Below, piece by piece: positions 35,796 to 45,700 of a stretch of 64,000 nucleotides of DNA (within the stretch, counting starts at the first letter, position 1; every line of letters starts with the position of its first letter). The notes below the pieces were generated by a model. That model did no database searches and was not told the DNA's origin. It saw nothing but the letters and a program-made list of their open reading frames with translations. Position numbers and translations under genes: made by a program. The stretch comes from CAVVIO01 sp963748095 (lineage in GTDB: Bacteria > Bacteroidota > Bacteroidia > Bacteroidales > UBA10428). The stretch lies in the NCBI GenBank assembly GCA_963748095.1, contig CAVVIO010000009.1, positions 1 to 64,000 on the forward strand, read 5' to 3'.

Positions 35796-38171
35796 TTAAT
35801 GTATGATAATTAAGTTCTTCACCTCCAGACCACCGAACCCGTTGCAACTTGCCACTATTTCCACATTTCCCGGCTCCTTCCCAATCCGTACCAGTGCCGT
35901 TGCGATACCTGCTTCCGTTGTCACTATTTCAGGACTTATCAGTGTGGCTCCGCCCGAAACAGCGAATTTGATTTCAATCCCATTCAGCGGTACAACCGTA
36001 CTGTCAGTATCCACTATCCGGGCATATACAAATACAGCATCCTTTGCATTCGCCCGGGGAGGTGCGCCACGTTCATCTGCGTCCAGTCTCAGTCCTGTAG
36101 GTTCTCCGGGAGTGCGGACTGCAAAATAAGCAACTTCATCATTCCTGATAAACCCTTTGGCTTCGAGCAGACCCGGTTCGAACCCATTCAGATGGAATGT
36201 AAACGGTGGATGGGCAAGGTGATTGCAAATTCTTCCGGTATCAGGCATCTGTTTACCGACCACATTTCCGTTCAGCGAAAGTTCCACTTCATCACAATTG
36301 CTGAACACTTTGACATCCGGCTCTGAATCATTATTCCAATACGATGCGATAAACACCATTGGACCCGATTGATATTTTTCGGAGATTTCATTTGGATCAC
36401 GCTGGCTTTTGAAAAAATAATAGCTGAACTTCGGAAGTCGTGTGATCGACATCACTCCCGATGCCTCCAGATCATCCGTATACCCCCTGTTATAGTCGAA
36501 CATTGCCCAGTAACCGTCAGCAAAGGCGGGTGTACTGAGATTATCGTTGTGTGCTTCCTGTATGTTGGTCACCTGCTGCAGAAGATGCTCTTCCCCTGAG
36601 GATAACAATTGCCGGCTGGAGCGGTCGTCCTGTTTCAGGTCCTGCCACTGGTTTTGATTAAAACCTGCGTTCATAGCATAATACTCCCAGTCGCCGTATT
36701 CGGAAACGATGTAGGGCTTTGCCGGCTTTTCAAAATGTTGCAGCCGATGTTGACGGGCCTGCAAGAAAATGTCGTAACCATAGTATTCCCATCCGGCCGT
36801 GAAACACTGGTCACCCGGATATTCATCATGTGCGGCTGTTACAAGCCGGTCGATGAAATCATTCGGCATCCACGATTCGTTCAGCGACACTTCCCATGCC
36901 ATCACACATGGATGGTTCCGGTCTCTTCTGATAAGATCATGGCAGGTTTGAACCACATGCGACTGGAATAGTGGATCGTCGCTGTAATATTGCCAGCCTA
37001 AAATAGCATCGAGAACGACCAACCCCAATTCGTCGCAGGCATCCAGAAACGCAGGCGATTGGAGATAATGCGAAAGCCTCACATAATCGAAACCAGCATA
37101 CTTTATCTTTTTTGCGTCACGGTATTGTGCTTCATCGCTCATGGCATAACCGATGTAAGGATACTCCTGGTGTCGGTTCACACCGCGAAGAAACATCTTC
37201 TTGCCGTTGATCGCGAATGAATCTCTCGTAATGTCAAAATGCCGTATACCGAAGTGTGTCGAATCGATATCGAGGATCTTTCCCTGCCTAAGGATTTTCG
37301 TCACAAGCGTATACAATGCCGGCGATTCTGGAAACCAAAGATGCGGATTTTTCACTGCAACATCTTTAGTGTATTCTCTTTCCTGACTGGCCGGTAGATT
37401 ACCCTCTGTAATTTTTTCCGGAACAGCACGTTTCCCGTCGAACCAAAGTTCATATTGGAGAAAGAAATTCATGCTCTGTTCTGTCTCATTTATCACATTT
37501 GTCTTTATCCGTACAACGGCTTTTTTTATATTTACTTCCGGATACGTGATGAAAATCCCACCGCCAGCCGTCTTGTCGGCAAAGATGGGATCGGTGATGT
37601 GCAAAGGGGGTTTTATCATGAGATAAACATCGCGGTAAATCCCGCCGTACATATTAAAATCAAGTTGTTTTAAAGGTTTCGGGCCGGTTACCGGATTATC
37701 GCGGTTATCGAGTCTTACAACCACAAGATTTGTGTCGCCCGGGTGGGCCTCCCTGGTAAAGTCGATGACAAACGGCAGGTAGCCACCCACATGTTTGATC
37801 TTTTTAACACCGTTTAACCAGACCTCCGCCACATTCATCGCGCCTTCGAATTTGAGGTAAAGTTTATTCCCGTTCACATCCTGAGGTAGGTAAAACTTTT
37901 TCCTGTACCAGCAGATACCCTGCCACTGATCTTTTACAATAAGCGGTTCGATCACCGGTGTATGAGGAAAATCCACCTTTTCCCAGGGAATGTCCGGTTT
38001 GTCGGAAGAATAAAAGGTGCTGCTGTCGGTTGACAGGTAAAATTCCCAGTCATGATTGAAGCAAAGCGGAGCATGCGATTTATTTTGCATCTCGTTATGT
38101 GTACAACCGGCTGCAAGCACTGCGAACAGCAGAATGGGAAACCATTGGTACAATGATAGTCTGGATTTCAT
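35796..38171 (-). CDS. Glycoside hydrolase family 2 lipoprotein
   Basis: A 791-residue secreted glycosidase. A lipoprotein signal ends at Cys23 (LLFAVLAAGC), so it is probably membrane-anchored. Order: sugar-binding jelly roll (about 40-190, GICWYRKKFYLP, LKFEGAMNVAEVWLNG), immunoglobulin-like domain (about 190-300), and TIM barrel (about 305-590) with FGIRHFDITRDSFAINGKKM, RGVNRHQ, SLNES (acid/base Glu) and YIVSEYGDWEYY (nucleophile Glu). C-terminal beta domains include an invasin/Big-like segment. The general type is beta-galactosidase, beta-mannosidase or beta-glucuronidase; substrate unassigned. It is divergent from the GH13 gene at 38393 with about 220 bases between them, so a shared regulatory region is likely. 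Confidence 0.88.
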   Translation of the reverse strand: MKSRLSLYQWFPILLFAVLAAGCTHNEMQNKSHAPLCFNHDWEFYLSTDSSTFYSSDKPDIPWEKVDFPHTPVIEPLIVKDQWQGICWYRKKFYLPQDVNGNKLYLKFEGAMNVAEVWLNGVKKIKHVGGYLPFVIDFTREAHPGDTNLVVVRLDNRDNPVTGPKPLKQLDFNMYGGIYRDVYLMIKPPLHITDPIFADKTAGGGIFITYPEVNIKKAVVRIKTNVINETEQSMNFFLQYELWFDGKRAVPEKITEGNLPASQEREYTKDVAVKNPHLWFPESPALYTLVTKILRQGKILDIDSTHFGIRHFDITRDSFAINGKKMFLRGVNRHQEYPYIGYAMSDEAQYRDAKKIKYAGFDYVRLSHYLQSPAFLDACDELGLVVLDAILGWQYYSDDPLFQSHVVQTCHDLIRRDRNHPCVMAWEVSLNESWMPNDFIDRLVTAAHDEYPGDQCFTAGWEYYGYDIFLQARQHRLQHFEKPAKPYIVSEYGDWEYYAMNAGFNQNQWQDLKQDDRSSRQLLSSGEEHLLQQVTNIQEAHNDNLSTPAFADGYWAMFDYNRGYTDDLEASGVMSITRLPKFSYYFFKSQRDPNEISEKYQSGPMVFIASYWNNDSEPDVKVFSNCDEVELSLNGNVVGKQMPDTGRICNHLAHPPFTFHLNGFEPGLLEAKGFIRNDEVAYFAVRTPGEPTGLRLDADERGAPPRANAKDAVFVYARIVDTDSTVVPLNGIEIKFAVSGGATLISPEIVTTEAGIATALVRIGKEPGNVEIVASCNGFGGLEVKNLIIIH

Positions 38172-38392
38172 ACGGATTAAATTTTAATGATTGGCGATTA
38201 TTGACCACTTCATTTGCGCAAATCGTGTAAGGTATAAAAGTAAAAATTATTGCCGAACTGTCATTCTAATATTCAATCGTATAATTTTCAGAACCATAGT
38301 CATACGACGATCAACCAAATTTGAATTACTTTTGTCATCCGAATTGATTTCCGGCAATAGTTACAAAAACTTACAAATTAAAATATACACAG

Positions 38393-40237
38393 GTGAAAAG
38401 GATTGTTTTCTTATCAGGATTGGTTTTAATAACAACCGTTTTGCAGGCAAAGTATTCAATCACAAGATTCGAACCGCCTTGCTGGTGGACAGGAATGAAG
38501 AATCCTGAATTACAGATAATGGTTTACGGTCCGGCTATTTCCGATTTGAGGCCCGTTATCGACTATCCGGGAGTAGCAATAGAACGGATGGAAGAAGTCC
38601 CGAATCCCAATTACCTTTTTATCACGCTTAATCTTGACAAAGATGCAAAGCCGGGGAAATTCGTTATCCGGTTTTTGAAGGACGGCAAGATGAAGTTAAG
38701 TTACCCGTTCTCATTGCTTGAAAGGGAAAAAGGTTCAGCTGACCGGCAGGGTTTTACAAATGCTGATGTAATTTACCTGATCACACCTGATAGATTTGCG
38801 AATGGAAACCCGGAGAATGACAACGTTGAAGGACTTATGGAAAGGGCCGATCGTTCCAATCCCGAAGGAAGGCATGGTGGCGATATTAAGGGTGTCGCTG
38901 ATCACCTGGATTATATTGCCGGTATGGGCTATACGGCACTCTGGCTAAACCCCGTTCAGGAAAACGACATGCCAAGAACCTCTTACCATGGCTATGCGGT
39001 TACCGATTTTTATAAGGTCGATCCGCGCCTTGGTTCAAACGAGGAATTCAGGCACCTGAGTAAAGCGGCAAAAACAAAAGGGATCAAACTGATCATGGAC
39101 ATGATCATGAACCATTGCGGCTCTGAACACTGGTGGATGAAAGATTTGCCTTCAGAAGACTGGATCAATTACGGAGGAAAATTTGTCGGTACAAATCACA
39201 TTCATTCTACTGTGGAGGACCCGTATGCTTCACAGGCCGATAAAAAGCTTTTTACTGACGGCTGGTTCGTGAAACAAATGCCCGATCTGAACCAACGAAA
39301 TCCATTACTGGCCCAATACCTTATTCAAAATACGATCTGGTGGATCGAATATGCTGATCTGGGTGGAATACGGATGGATACTTATCCTTACCCGGATAAG
39401 GATTTTATGACAAAATGGTCGTGTGCAATTATGGATGAATATCCCGGTTTCAGCATTGTCGGTGAAGAAGGAAGTCTAAATCCTTCGATTGTGGCATACT
39501 GGCAGCGGGGAAATAATAACCGCGACGGTTATACTTCCTGTCTTGGAAGCCTCATGGATTTCCCGATGCAGGATGCCATTGTAAAAGGATTGAACGGTTC
39601 GGAAAAAGAATGGAATCATGGGCTGATAAAAATGTATGAAATGCTTGCCAATGATTTTGTCTATCCTGATCCGTTCGACCTCGTCATTTTTCCTGATAAC
39701 CATGATCAGGACCGGTTCTTTACACAGGTAAACGAAGATTTCGAACTTTTTAAAATGGGAATCGCATATATCCTGACAATGCGGGGGATTCCACAACTAT
39801 TTTACGGAACCGAAATCCTGATGAAAAACCCGAACGGCAAAGTGGATGCTGTGATCCGCAGTGATTTTCCCGGAGGATGGAAAGGCGATACGGTGAATGT
39901 TTTTACAGGTAAAGGACTTTCAAAACAACAAAAGGAGGCAAAAGATTACATTCACCGGCTTGTAAACTGGCGGAAAAATAAAACATGCATTCATACCGGA
40001 AAGCTTATTCAGTTTGTACCACGCGATGGGATTTATGTTTATTTCAGATACAACGACAAGGAGAAAGTGATGGTGGTATTGAATAAAAACGCGAAAAACA
40101 AACAACTCGATACCCAACGATTCTCCGAGATTATTAAGTCGGACATGCAGGGAAAGGATGTGATTTCCGGACAGGATTACCGGCTTGACGACCTGAATGT
40201 ACCCGGACGATCATCGCTGATTCTGGAATTGCATTAG
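38393..40237 (+). CDS. GH13 cyclomaltodextrinase/neopullulanase-like enzyme
   Basis: A 614-residue GH13 enzyme. It starts at a GTG (38393), read as Met, and has a signal peptide (MKRIVFLSGLVLITTVLQA), so it is probably periplasmic, as SusA is. Residues 20-115 are the cyclomaltodextrinase N-terminal beta domain (FEPPCWWTGMKNPELQIMVY). The barrel carries VIYLITPDRFANG, MDMIMNHCGSEHWW, GIRMDTYPYPD (nucleophile Asp), FSIVGEEG (acid/base Glu) and FPDNHDQDRFF (third Asp). The length is normal. Expected reaction: hydrolysis of alpha-1,4-linked maltodextrins or cyclodextrins, consistent with the susC/susD genes 5 kb downstream. Confidence 0.9.
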   Translation: MKRIVFLSGLVLITTVLQAKYSITRFEPPCWWTGMKNPELQIMVYGPAISDLRPVIDYPGVAIERMEEVPNPNYLFITLNLDKDAKPGKFVIRFLKDGKMKLSYPFSLLEREKGSADRQGFTNADVIYLITPDRFANGNPENDNVEGLMERADRSNPEGRHGGDIKGVADHLDYIAGMGYTALWLNPVQENDMPRTSYHGYAVTDFYKVDPRLGSNEEFRHLSKAAKTKGIKLIMDMIMNHCGSEHWWMKDLPSEDWINYGGKFVGTNHIHSTVEDPYASQADKKLFTDGWFVKQMPDLNQRNPLLAQYLIQNTIWWIEYADLGGIRMDTYPYPDKDFMTKWSCAIMDEYPGFSIVGEEGSLNPSIVAYWQRGNNNRDGYTSCLGSLMDFPMQDAIVKGLNGSEKEWNHGLIKMYEMLANDFVYPDPFDLVIFPDNHDQDRFFTQVNEDFELFKMGIAYILTMRGIPQLFYGTEILMKNPNGKVDAVIRSDFPGGWKGDTVNVFTGKGLSKQQKEAKDYIHRLVNWRKNKTCIHTGKLIQFVPRDGIYVYFRYNDKEKVMVVLNKNAKNKQLDTQRFSEIIKSDMQGKDVISGQDYRLDDLNVPGRSSLILELH

Positions 40238-40380
40238 GTGGAAATGATGAATAAATGCGTAAATGTGTGAATGAAATTAATCGTTAACTATTCCCGTCCC
40301 GATTTCGAAGGCTATCAGGAGCTTTTGGGATGGTTGATGGAAGGTGAAGAAGTGTTGCCTCCCGGTATTCTTAATCGTCA

Positions 40381-40463
40381 ATTCAACCATTCAGCAATTC
40401 AATAATTCAGCAATTCAACCATTCAACCATTCAACAATTCAACAATTCAGCAATTCAGCAATT
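40381..40463. repeat. Tandem array of about ten 8-bp units
   Basis: Ten near-perfect copies of ATTCARCA (variants ATTCAACC, ATTCAGCA, ATTCAATA, ATTCAACA). A shorter degenerate stretch of similar type is at 43381-43415. It is an intergenic simple repeat; its unit length and lack of spacers rule out CRISPR. The rest of 40238-40604 contains no gene. Confidence 0.8.
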
Positions 40464-40604
40464 TCCTAAAAGCCCCAAGTGATGCTTACGCACTAGGCCG
40501 GGCTGGAACACTTGAGGCAGCGGGTTGCTTTTAATATCCTATTCAATTGTATCGCTTGCTATGACTGGATAAACTACACATATGCCTAAATTTTAATTAA
40601 TATA

Positions 40605-41768
40605 CTACTTCTCATCAGAATTAGATAATGTTTCCCTGTACTTTTTAGAAGTTACAAGATATTTATCTAAATTAACTTTCTGATAGGCTAAATCAGCCAG
40701 TGCCTGTTGAACAAGCCTTTCCAGTTGTTTTATACTATTTTCTAAAATTGAAGAAATATTTTCAATCCCTTCTAATTGAATAAGAGACAAATTGAAAGTA
40801 TCATCTATATTATCTAGTATTTGCTTAATCTTTTCATCGCTTTTATAAGGTAAATAATATCTATTCTTATATTCAATATATTCATTAAATAAGAATATTC
40901 CTTCATTATAGGAATTTAAAGCATTACTATACTGTTCTTCAGTTATTTTTTGGTAATAACTTTTTATATTAAATTTTATATGATAGAGATTATCATAATC
41001 TAAATAGTTACTAATTCCATTTGATTCAATTCTCTTACTAGATGATAATAGTCGTTCAATTTTTGATTGCTTTTCATAAATAAGAATAGTGTCAATGAAA
41101 TTAAAATATTTTTTATTTTTAGAACTTGGTTTTCTATTAAGAAATTCCTGTTTAGTAATTGGATAATTTAAAAGTTGCCAAAGAGGGTCAAAAGGAATGT
41201 GAGAATTTATAAACTTATTAGGGTCAACTTTAAAGTATTTATTGTTGAGTTTTTTAACAAACAGAGTGTCTTGCATGTATCCTGCGCCCCAGGTTGGATC
41301 AGTCAAATACCAAGTTGAATCAACTAAAATGGCACACCATGAATGTGGATTCTGAATTACTCTTTTATTTTTTTTTGTATATCCATTTACTATAAATGTT
41401 TTTATACCAACTTTACCACAAATATCTGCATATAATTTTGAATAATCCCGACAAACTCCTTTTCTAGTGTTAAGAATTTCATTAATCTTTTTGACAGAAT
41501 CTTGATTCTCACTCAATGAAAACAAATTATTATAATCATATGAAATATTTTCAGCGATCCAACAAAAAACTGCCCTAACTTTTTCACTCTGGGTAAAAAA
41601 ATTTGAATTGATATAATTTGCAATATTTTCAGTACTATATGTCAATGAATCTGGTACTTGATGCACAATTTCGTCAATGTATATAAAATCTCTTTGTGAC
41701 TGGGTTATACCCGTATTCTGAAAACCTAAAAACAAGATAAATAAAACAATTATTTTTAATTTAATCAT
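40605..41768 (-). CDS. Transglutaminase-like secreted protein
   Basis: A 387-residue protein with a signal peptide (MIKLKIIVLFILFLGFQNTG). Residues about 45-170 form a transglutaminase/protease-like core: Cys in TRKGVCRDYSKLY, His in NPHSWCAILV and Asp in WYLTDPTWGAG, the expected catalytic triad order. Residues 200-387 are charged and partly helical (QLERLVQQALADLAYQ) with no recognised domain. In bacteria such cores often act as peptidases rather than cross-linkers; the substrate is unknown. The gene is strikingly AT-rich compared with its neighbours and lies beside the intact IS110 element, so it may have been acquired. Confidence 0.82.
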   Translation of the reverse strand: MIKLKIIVLFILFLGFQNTGITQSQRDFIYIDEIVHQVPDSLTYSTENIANYINSNFFTQSEKVRAVFCWIAENISYDYNNLFSLSENQDSVKKINEILNTRKGVCRDYSKLYADICGKVGIKTFIVNGYTKKNKRVIQNPHSWCAILVDSTWYLTDPTWGAGYMQDTLFVKKLNNKYFKVDPNKFINSHIPFDPLWQLLNYPITKQEFLNRKPSSKNKKYFNFIDTILIYEKQSKIERLLSSSKRIESNGISNYLDYDNLYHIKFNIKSYYQKITEEQYSNALNSYNEGIFLFNEYIEYKNRYYLPYKSDEKIKQILDNIDDTFNLSLIQLEGIENISSILENSIKQLERLVQQALADLAYQKVNLDKYLVTSKKYRETLSNSDEK

Positions 41769-41934
41769 AATCTATAATTTTCGTTAGCTTATACCACTAA
41801 TAGTAAATATATACTTTTTATTAATTAATTTATTGGATTATCAAAAAAACTAATATAAATTTTAATAAAGTGAAATAATAAAACCCCAAACTGGCGCATT
41901 CTATGTTAAAAACCAAACAAATTTATTAAAAAAT

Positions 41935-42942
41935 TTAAGCTGCAAAATTATGGGTATTAGCCCAGGGTTGTCCACGATGTATTACAGCAAATACCCTGCT
42001 TAAAACCTTACACTTTATAGCATTCATTACAAGCATTGGATTTTTACCTTCTTTCACTTTGCGTTGATAATATATTTCAATTTCTTTATCATGTTTTTTT
42101 GCGGTTAACGCACACATTGTCAGTAATGATTTCATTTTCTTATCTGCCAGGTGATGTACTTTTGTCCGGCCTTTGATTGATGATCCCGACGAGTATTCAA
42201 AAGGTGCCACACCCGCATAGCATGCCATTTTACGCCAATTGTTAAAGGCTTTGAAACATTTGGTGGTGATAATTAAGTAAACTGCTGTTTGTGGTCCTAC
42301 ACCGGGAATAGTTTGAATAAGCTCATTCTGTCTGTTTATCTCCTGGTTTGATTGGATTATATCCCGCATTCTCTGTTCGGTCTCATGTAGGATCTTCTTC
42401 AGTTGCTTTAGCGTTTTTCTATTAATACTAAGAACATCTTTGGTAATGTCTTTATCAATAAACGCCCTTATTTCATTGGTAGCTTCAAATACCTGGATGG
42501 ATTTAAGCAGCTTTTCCCTTTCTGTAAAGAGCAACCGAAGCTTCATAATATCCTTTTCAGGCATTTTGGAAAGCTTGAGCTTATGCAAATGGGTATGGGC
42601 ATAGTAAGCAATATCCTTTGCATCGGTCTTATCGTTCTTTCCTCTTGAAATCCCTTTCGCCCTTTTGATCTCAATAGCTGGAACCTCCCAATAATCTGCT
42701 CTGGACTCATCCAGGTAATAAGCCATTGACATACCGTACACACCCGTATTCTCAAAACAGAATAAGACATCTTTCAAATCAATGGCTTTCTTTTTAACAG
42801 CAGCCAATATTTTCCGAATGCCTTTTGAATCATTCGAAACAACAAGAAAGGTTTGCTGCCTGGATTCAGGATCAGAAAGAAAACAAACATCCAGTTTGTT
42901 TTTCGACACATCGATACCGATAATTAATTTGTACTTTTTCAT
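41935..42942 (-). CDS. IS110-family transposase (DEDD)
   Basis: A 335-residue, apparently intact recombinase. The N-terminal RuvC-like DEDD domain shows IIGIDVSKNKLDVCF (Asp), LFCFENTGVYG (Glu) and GKNDKTDAKDIAYYAH (two Asp). The C-terminal Transposase_20 domain has IQTIPGVGPQTAVYLI (helix-hairpin-helix), MACYAGVAPFEYSSGSSIKG (with the Ser expected to act in strand transfer) and RTKVHHLADKKMKSLLTMCA. IS110 enzymes are guided by a bridge RNA encoded in the element's non-coding end. The length and all key residues fit an active enzyme. Confidence 0.93.
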   Translation of the reverse strand: MKKYKLIIGIDVSKNKLDVCFLSDPESRQQTFLVVSNDSKGIRKILAAVKKKAIDLKDVLFCFENTGVYGMSMAYYLDESRADYWEVPAIEIKRAKGISRGKNDKTDAKDIAYYAHTHLHKLKLSKMPEKDIMKLRLLFTEREKLLKSIQVFEATNEIRAFIDKDITKDVLSINRKTLKQLKKILHETEQRMRDIIQSNQEINRQNELIQTIPGVGPQTAVYLIITTKCFKAFNNWRKMACYAGVAPFEYSSGSSIKGRTKVHHLADKKMKSLLTMCALTAKKHDKEIEIYYQRKVKEGKNPMLVMNAIKCKVLSRVFAVIHRGQPWANTHNFAA

Positions 42943-43072
42943 ACCTTTGCATTTAAGGAGTTAATAAAAATGTTGAAATGCATTAAAGCCTTTATTAGAC
43001 CTGCAAGTCTATCATTCTATTTGATGCTATTCAACGTAAATTCAAGGGGAAGGCAGAGGACTAATGCGCCAG
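42943..43072 (-). ncRNA. Candidate bridge RNA region of the IS110 element
   Basis: About 130 non-coding bases between the element's outer end and the transposase start, on the side where IS110-group elements encode their bridge RNA. A small hairpin, AGAC-CTGCAA-GTCT, is visible at about 43000-43013. I cannot fold the region or define target-binding and donor-binding loops by eye, so this is a positional prediction. Confidence 0.35.
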
Positions 43073-43422
43073 ATAGGTCATAAGCCTAGCGAGTCTTTTA
43101 GTTCACCTCTGTTTTCCTTTGAAATAAATACCAAAATTAATTCATTGCAAAGTAAAGGCAAGTCTTGTGTACAAGCCATGAGCGTTTTTGACTTGTGCCT
43201 TGTCCTCTCATCGACAGTATTTGAAATTTATATACAGAACGCTTAAACCAAAAGTAAAAATATTTTCAACATGAATGATCGTTTTGCCGGGCACAAGTCT
43301 GCCGCCCTATATCCCTTGCACAAGACTTACGCCATTGAGGGGGAAGAAGTGTTGCCACCTGGCATTCCATTCGTCAAATCAACTATTCATCAATTCAATA
43401 ATTCATAAATTCTATAAAAACC
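43073..43422. other. Intergenic region with a short dispersed repeat
   Basis: No supported gene. The stretch 43341-43385 (GGGGAAGAAGTGTTGCCACC) resembles 40345-40390 (GGTGAAGAAGTGTTGCCTCC); both are followed by ATTCA-type simple repeats. Confidence 0.5.
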
Positions 43423-43456
43423 AAAAGACCCGGTCATTTACCATGCCGGGCCTTTC
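43423..43456 (-). terminator. Intrinsic terminator after the T9SS protein gene
   Basis: AAAAGACCCGG and CCGGGCCTTT pair with a 12-base loop just downstream of the stop at 43479. On the minus strand the hairpin is followed by TTTTGG. Confidence 0.6.
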
Positions 43457-43478
43457 GATAATAAGGTTGATCAAGAAA

Positions 43479-45398
43479 TTATTTAATAAATTTTGCGGAC
43501 TGAATCGTTCCTTTGCTAAATACATTTATAATATAAACACCTTTGCTAAAATCGGATGTCTTAATTGTAACCAATGGTGTTGTAACATTTTCAATCGTCT
43601 TTATCTTTTTCCCTGTCATATTATAAATCTCTATTCTGTCAACACTTTTTAAATTGCTAACATTCAGGTAGTCATTGACTGGATTGGGATAGACAGTAAA
43701 CGTAACAGCGGGATGATCGAATATACCTGCTGGTTTTTCTCCCCATATATCATTGATTGTTTTTGTAACATCGGCAGTAACGGTTCTGTTCGGATCACCT
43801 GTCCATTCGCCGTTATCCCAGCTTGGTGTATTATCAATGACCTTGAAATATTTATATGCATAGTTACCGGTATCCACTGTTAATGTAATCGTATAGATCA
43901 TGTCATTCCCTGCAGTCGGAACCATTTTATAATAAGGAATCGTACCGGGTTGCGCCCATCCATTAGCAAGGCTACCTGCAATATAGATATCGTCTGTAGC
44001 ATTAAATGTTGTGTCATTGGTCATATCTACATTAAAGGTTAAAACAACAGGTGTAGCACCCCAAATATTATTAAATGTTGTTGTGCCATTTACTACGCCA
44101 ACTCTGTTCGGATCACCTGTCCATTCGCCGTTATCCCAGCTTGCTGTATCATTAATAACCCGGAAATACTTGTATTGAACACTTGTAGCTTCAACGTCAG
44201 CAGTTAAAGTGTAAATCATAGGATCGTCTATGGTAGGAGTCATTTTGAAATCAGGATTAGTTCCCGGTTGAGCCCATCCTGCAAAATCACCAGCAATATA
44301 AACATCATCGGTAGTAGGATCGAAAGGATCGGCATTCGTCATATCAACATTAAATGTAACCATGTTCATGGGGTCCGGGCTGCTGCTAAGTCTGATATTA
44401 TCAAAATAAATGGTGATATCTTCGGTATTTGCAACAGGATCCTGGAAATCGGGCATAAATGAAATTGTACTCCACATACCTGTTTTATCAGAAAAATCGA
44501 AAACGATATCTTCCCATGCATTGGTCATTGTCTGTGGATACATTGATTCTATTTCCTTATCAGCTGATGGTCCGCCCTGAACTTTGAAATGTAATGGGCT
44601 TATGATTGGTTTCCATACCATTACATGTACATATTTATTGGTCGTCAAATCGATTGGTGTAGGTAATGCTGACCAGAAACCACCCCATGGCACACCATCC
44701 TTATCACGTAAAAAATCTATAACATTCCCACTCATATTAATACCGCTGGGATCAGGATTGGGTATCTGCATCATTGTGCTGTTGTCGTCTGCACCACCAA
44801 GCATCAGATTCAGTGTAATGTGCTCATAATCTTCAATCATGTACACCGGTGCTGAATTCGGTGTTGGGTCGTTATTAATATAAATATCATCAAAATAAAT
44901 AGTGATATCGTCAGTCAGATTAACGGGGTCTGCAAAATCGGGCATAAAGGAAATGAGCTTATATTTCCCGGTTTTAGAGGAAAAATCAAAAACGATATCC
45001 TCCCATTCATTGGTAAGTGTTTGGGGATTCATACTTTCAATTTCCAAATCCCCTGCCGGGCCGTTACCAACTTTAAAATGAAGAGGACTAATTCTGGGTT
45101 TCCATACCTTCACATGAACATACTTATTGGTTGTCAGATCAATTGAATCAGCTAAAATTCCCCAAAATCCTTCCCATGGTATACCATCTTTATCACGTAA
45201 AAATTCAACGACCTGCATACTGCTGTCGATGGTTCCCATGACAGGATTCATCACGACAGTCAGCATGCTGCTATCGGTGCTGGGATCGTTAAGCATAAGA
45301 TTCATCGGGATCGATTCAAAATCTTCAATCACTTGTGCACTCAGGTAACCCATCATGCCAAGGAAAAAAAATGCTGCAATTAGTACTGGTTTTTTCAT
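43479..45398 (-). CDS. T9SS-sorted protein with duplicated carbohydrate-binding-like domains
   Basis: 639 residues from the ATG at 45398, which opens a signal peptide (MKKPVLIAAFFFLGMMGYLS); the frame is open to 45446. Two copies of a domain of about 165 residues follow (residues about 22-190 and 195-360), each with EDFE or EDYEHI, FLRDKDGxPWxGFW, LTTNKYVHVxVWKP and ISFMPDF. Two copies of a SusE/starch-binding-like domain follow (about 365-555), each with FNVDMTN, DxxYIAGxxxGWAQPGT and DNGEWTGDPNR. A type A T9SS tail ends the protein (VYPNPVNDYLNVSNLKSVDR). It is divergent from susC, so it probably belongs to the starch locus as a surface glycan-binding protein; that role is inferred. Confidence 0.82.
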   Translation of the reverse strand: MKKPVLIAAFFFLGMMGYLSAQVIEDFESIPMNLMLNDPSTDSSMLTVVMNPVMGTIDSSMQVVEFLRDKDGIPWEGFWGILADSIDLTTNKYVHVKVWKPRISPLHFKVGNGPAGDLEIESMNPQTLTNEWEDIVFDFSSKTGKYKLISFMPDFADPVNLTDDITIYFDDIYINNDPTPNSAPVYMIEDYEHITLNLMLGGADDNSTMMQIPNPDPSGINMSGNVIDFLRDKDGVPWGGFWSALPTPIDLTTNKYVHVMVWKPIISPLHFKVQGGPSADKEIESMYPQTMTNAWEDIVFDFSDKTGMWSTISFMPDFQDPVANTEDITIYFDNIRLSSSPDPMNMVTFNVDMTNADPFDPTTDDVYIAGDFAGWAQPGTNPDFKMTPTIDDPMIYTLTADVEATSVQYKYFRVINDTASWDNGEWTGDPNRVGVVNGTTTFNNIWGATPVVLTFNVDMTNDTTFNATDDIYIAGSLANGWAQPGTIPYYKMVPTAGNDMIYTITLTVDTGNYAYKYFKVIDNTPSWDNGEWTGDPNRTVTADVTKTINDIWGEKPAGIFDHPAVTFTVYPNPVNDYLNVSNLKSVDRIEIYNMTGKKIKTIENVTTPLVTIKTSDFSKGVYIINVFSKGTIQSAKFIK

Positions 45399-45700
45399 AA
45401 CAAATATTTTTTTTATTAATATTAATTGTTTCCTACTTAGCCACAAAGTTATACATAATAATAATAGATATTTAATTTTTATTAAAAGACTTTTGTGCAG
45501 AGTCCATAATTTAATGTTATTTTTAACAGCACAAATTTAATAATCCTACAAAACTTAATGATTAGAAAAAAATATAAAAATTGTTAAAAAACTTTTAAGT
45601 TTTGCTTACTTTTACACGGTTTTTTGAAATTCTAACTAGGTTAATTGACTGGAATATTTTAGTTTATACAATATAAATTACTAATCTAAAATCACTTTTT
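45399..45700. other. Divergent intergenic region upstream of susC
   Basis: About 300 AT-rich bases between two divergent genes. TACTTTTA at 45607-45614 is a one-mismatch match to the -7 consensus for susC, but no -33 element at standard spacing was found. No regulator gene of the SusR/ECF type is present next to it in this window. Confidence 0.4.

Larger units (their letters stand above)
41891..43072 (-). mobile_element. Intact IS110-family insertion sequence
   Basis: The element is bounded by a perfect 10-bp inverted repeat, CTGGCGCATT (41891-41900) and AATGCGCCAG (43063-43072), and contains one transposase gene. It is about 1182 bp long. The non-coding part upstream of the gene is about 130 bases and that downstream about 44 bases, an asymmetry typical of the family. 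Its 3' end is the parent type of the two decayed tails at 10-147 and 10674-10811. Exact ends are inferred from the inverted repeat. Confidence 0.8.

Noticed and set aside
40381..40463. Possible CRISPR array
   Set aside because: The unit is only 8 bp and there are no spacers; it is a simple tandem repeat.
43064..43246. 60-residue plus-strand open frame next to the IS end
   Set aside because: It starts inside the IS terminal repeat and lacks a ribosome binding site and homology.
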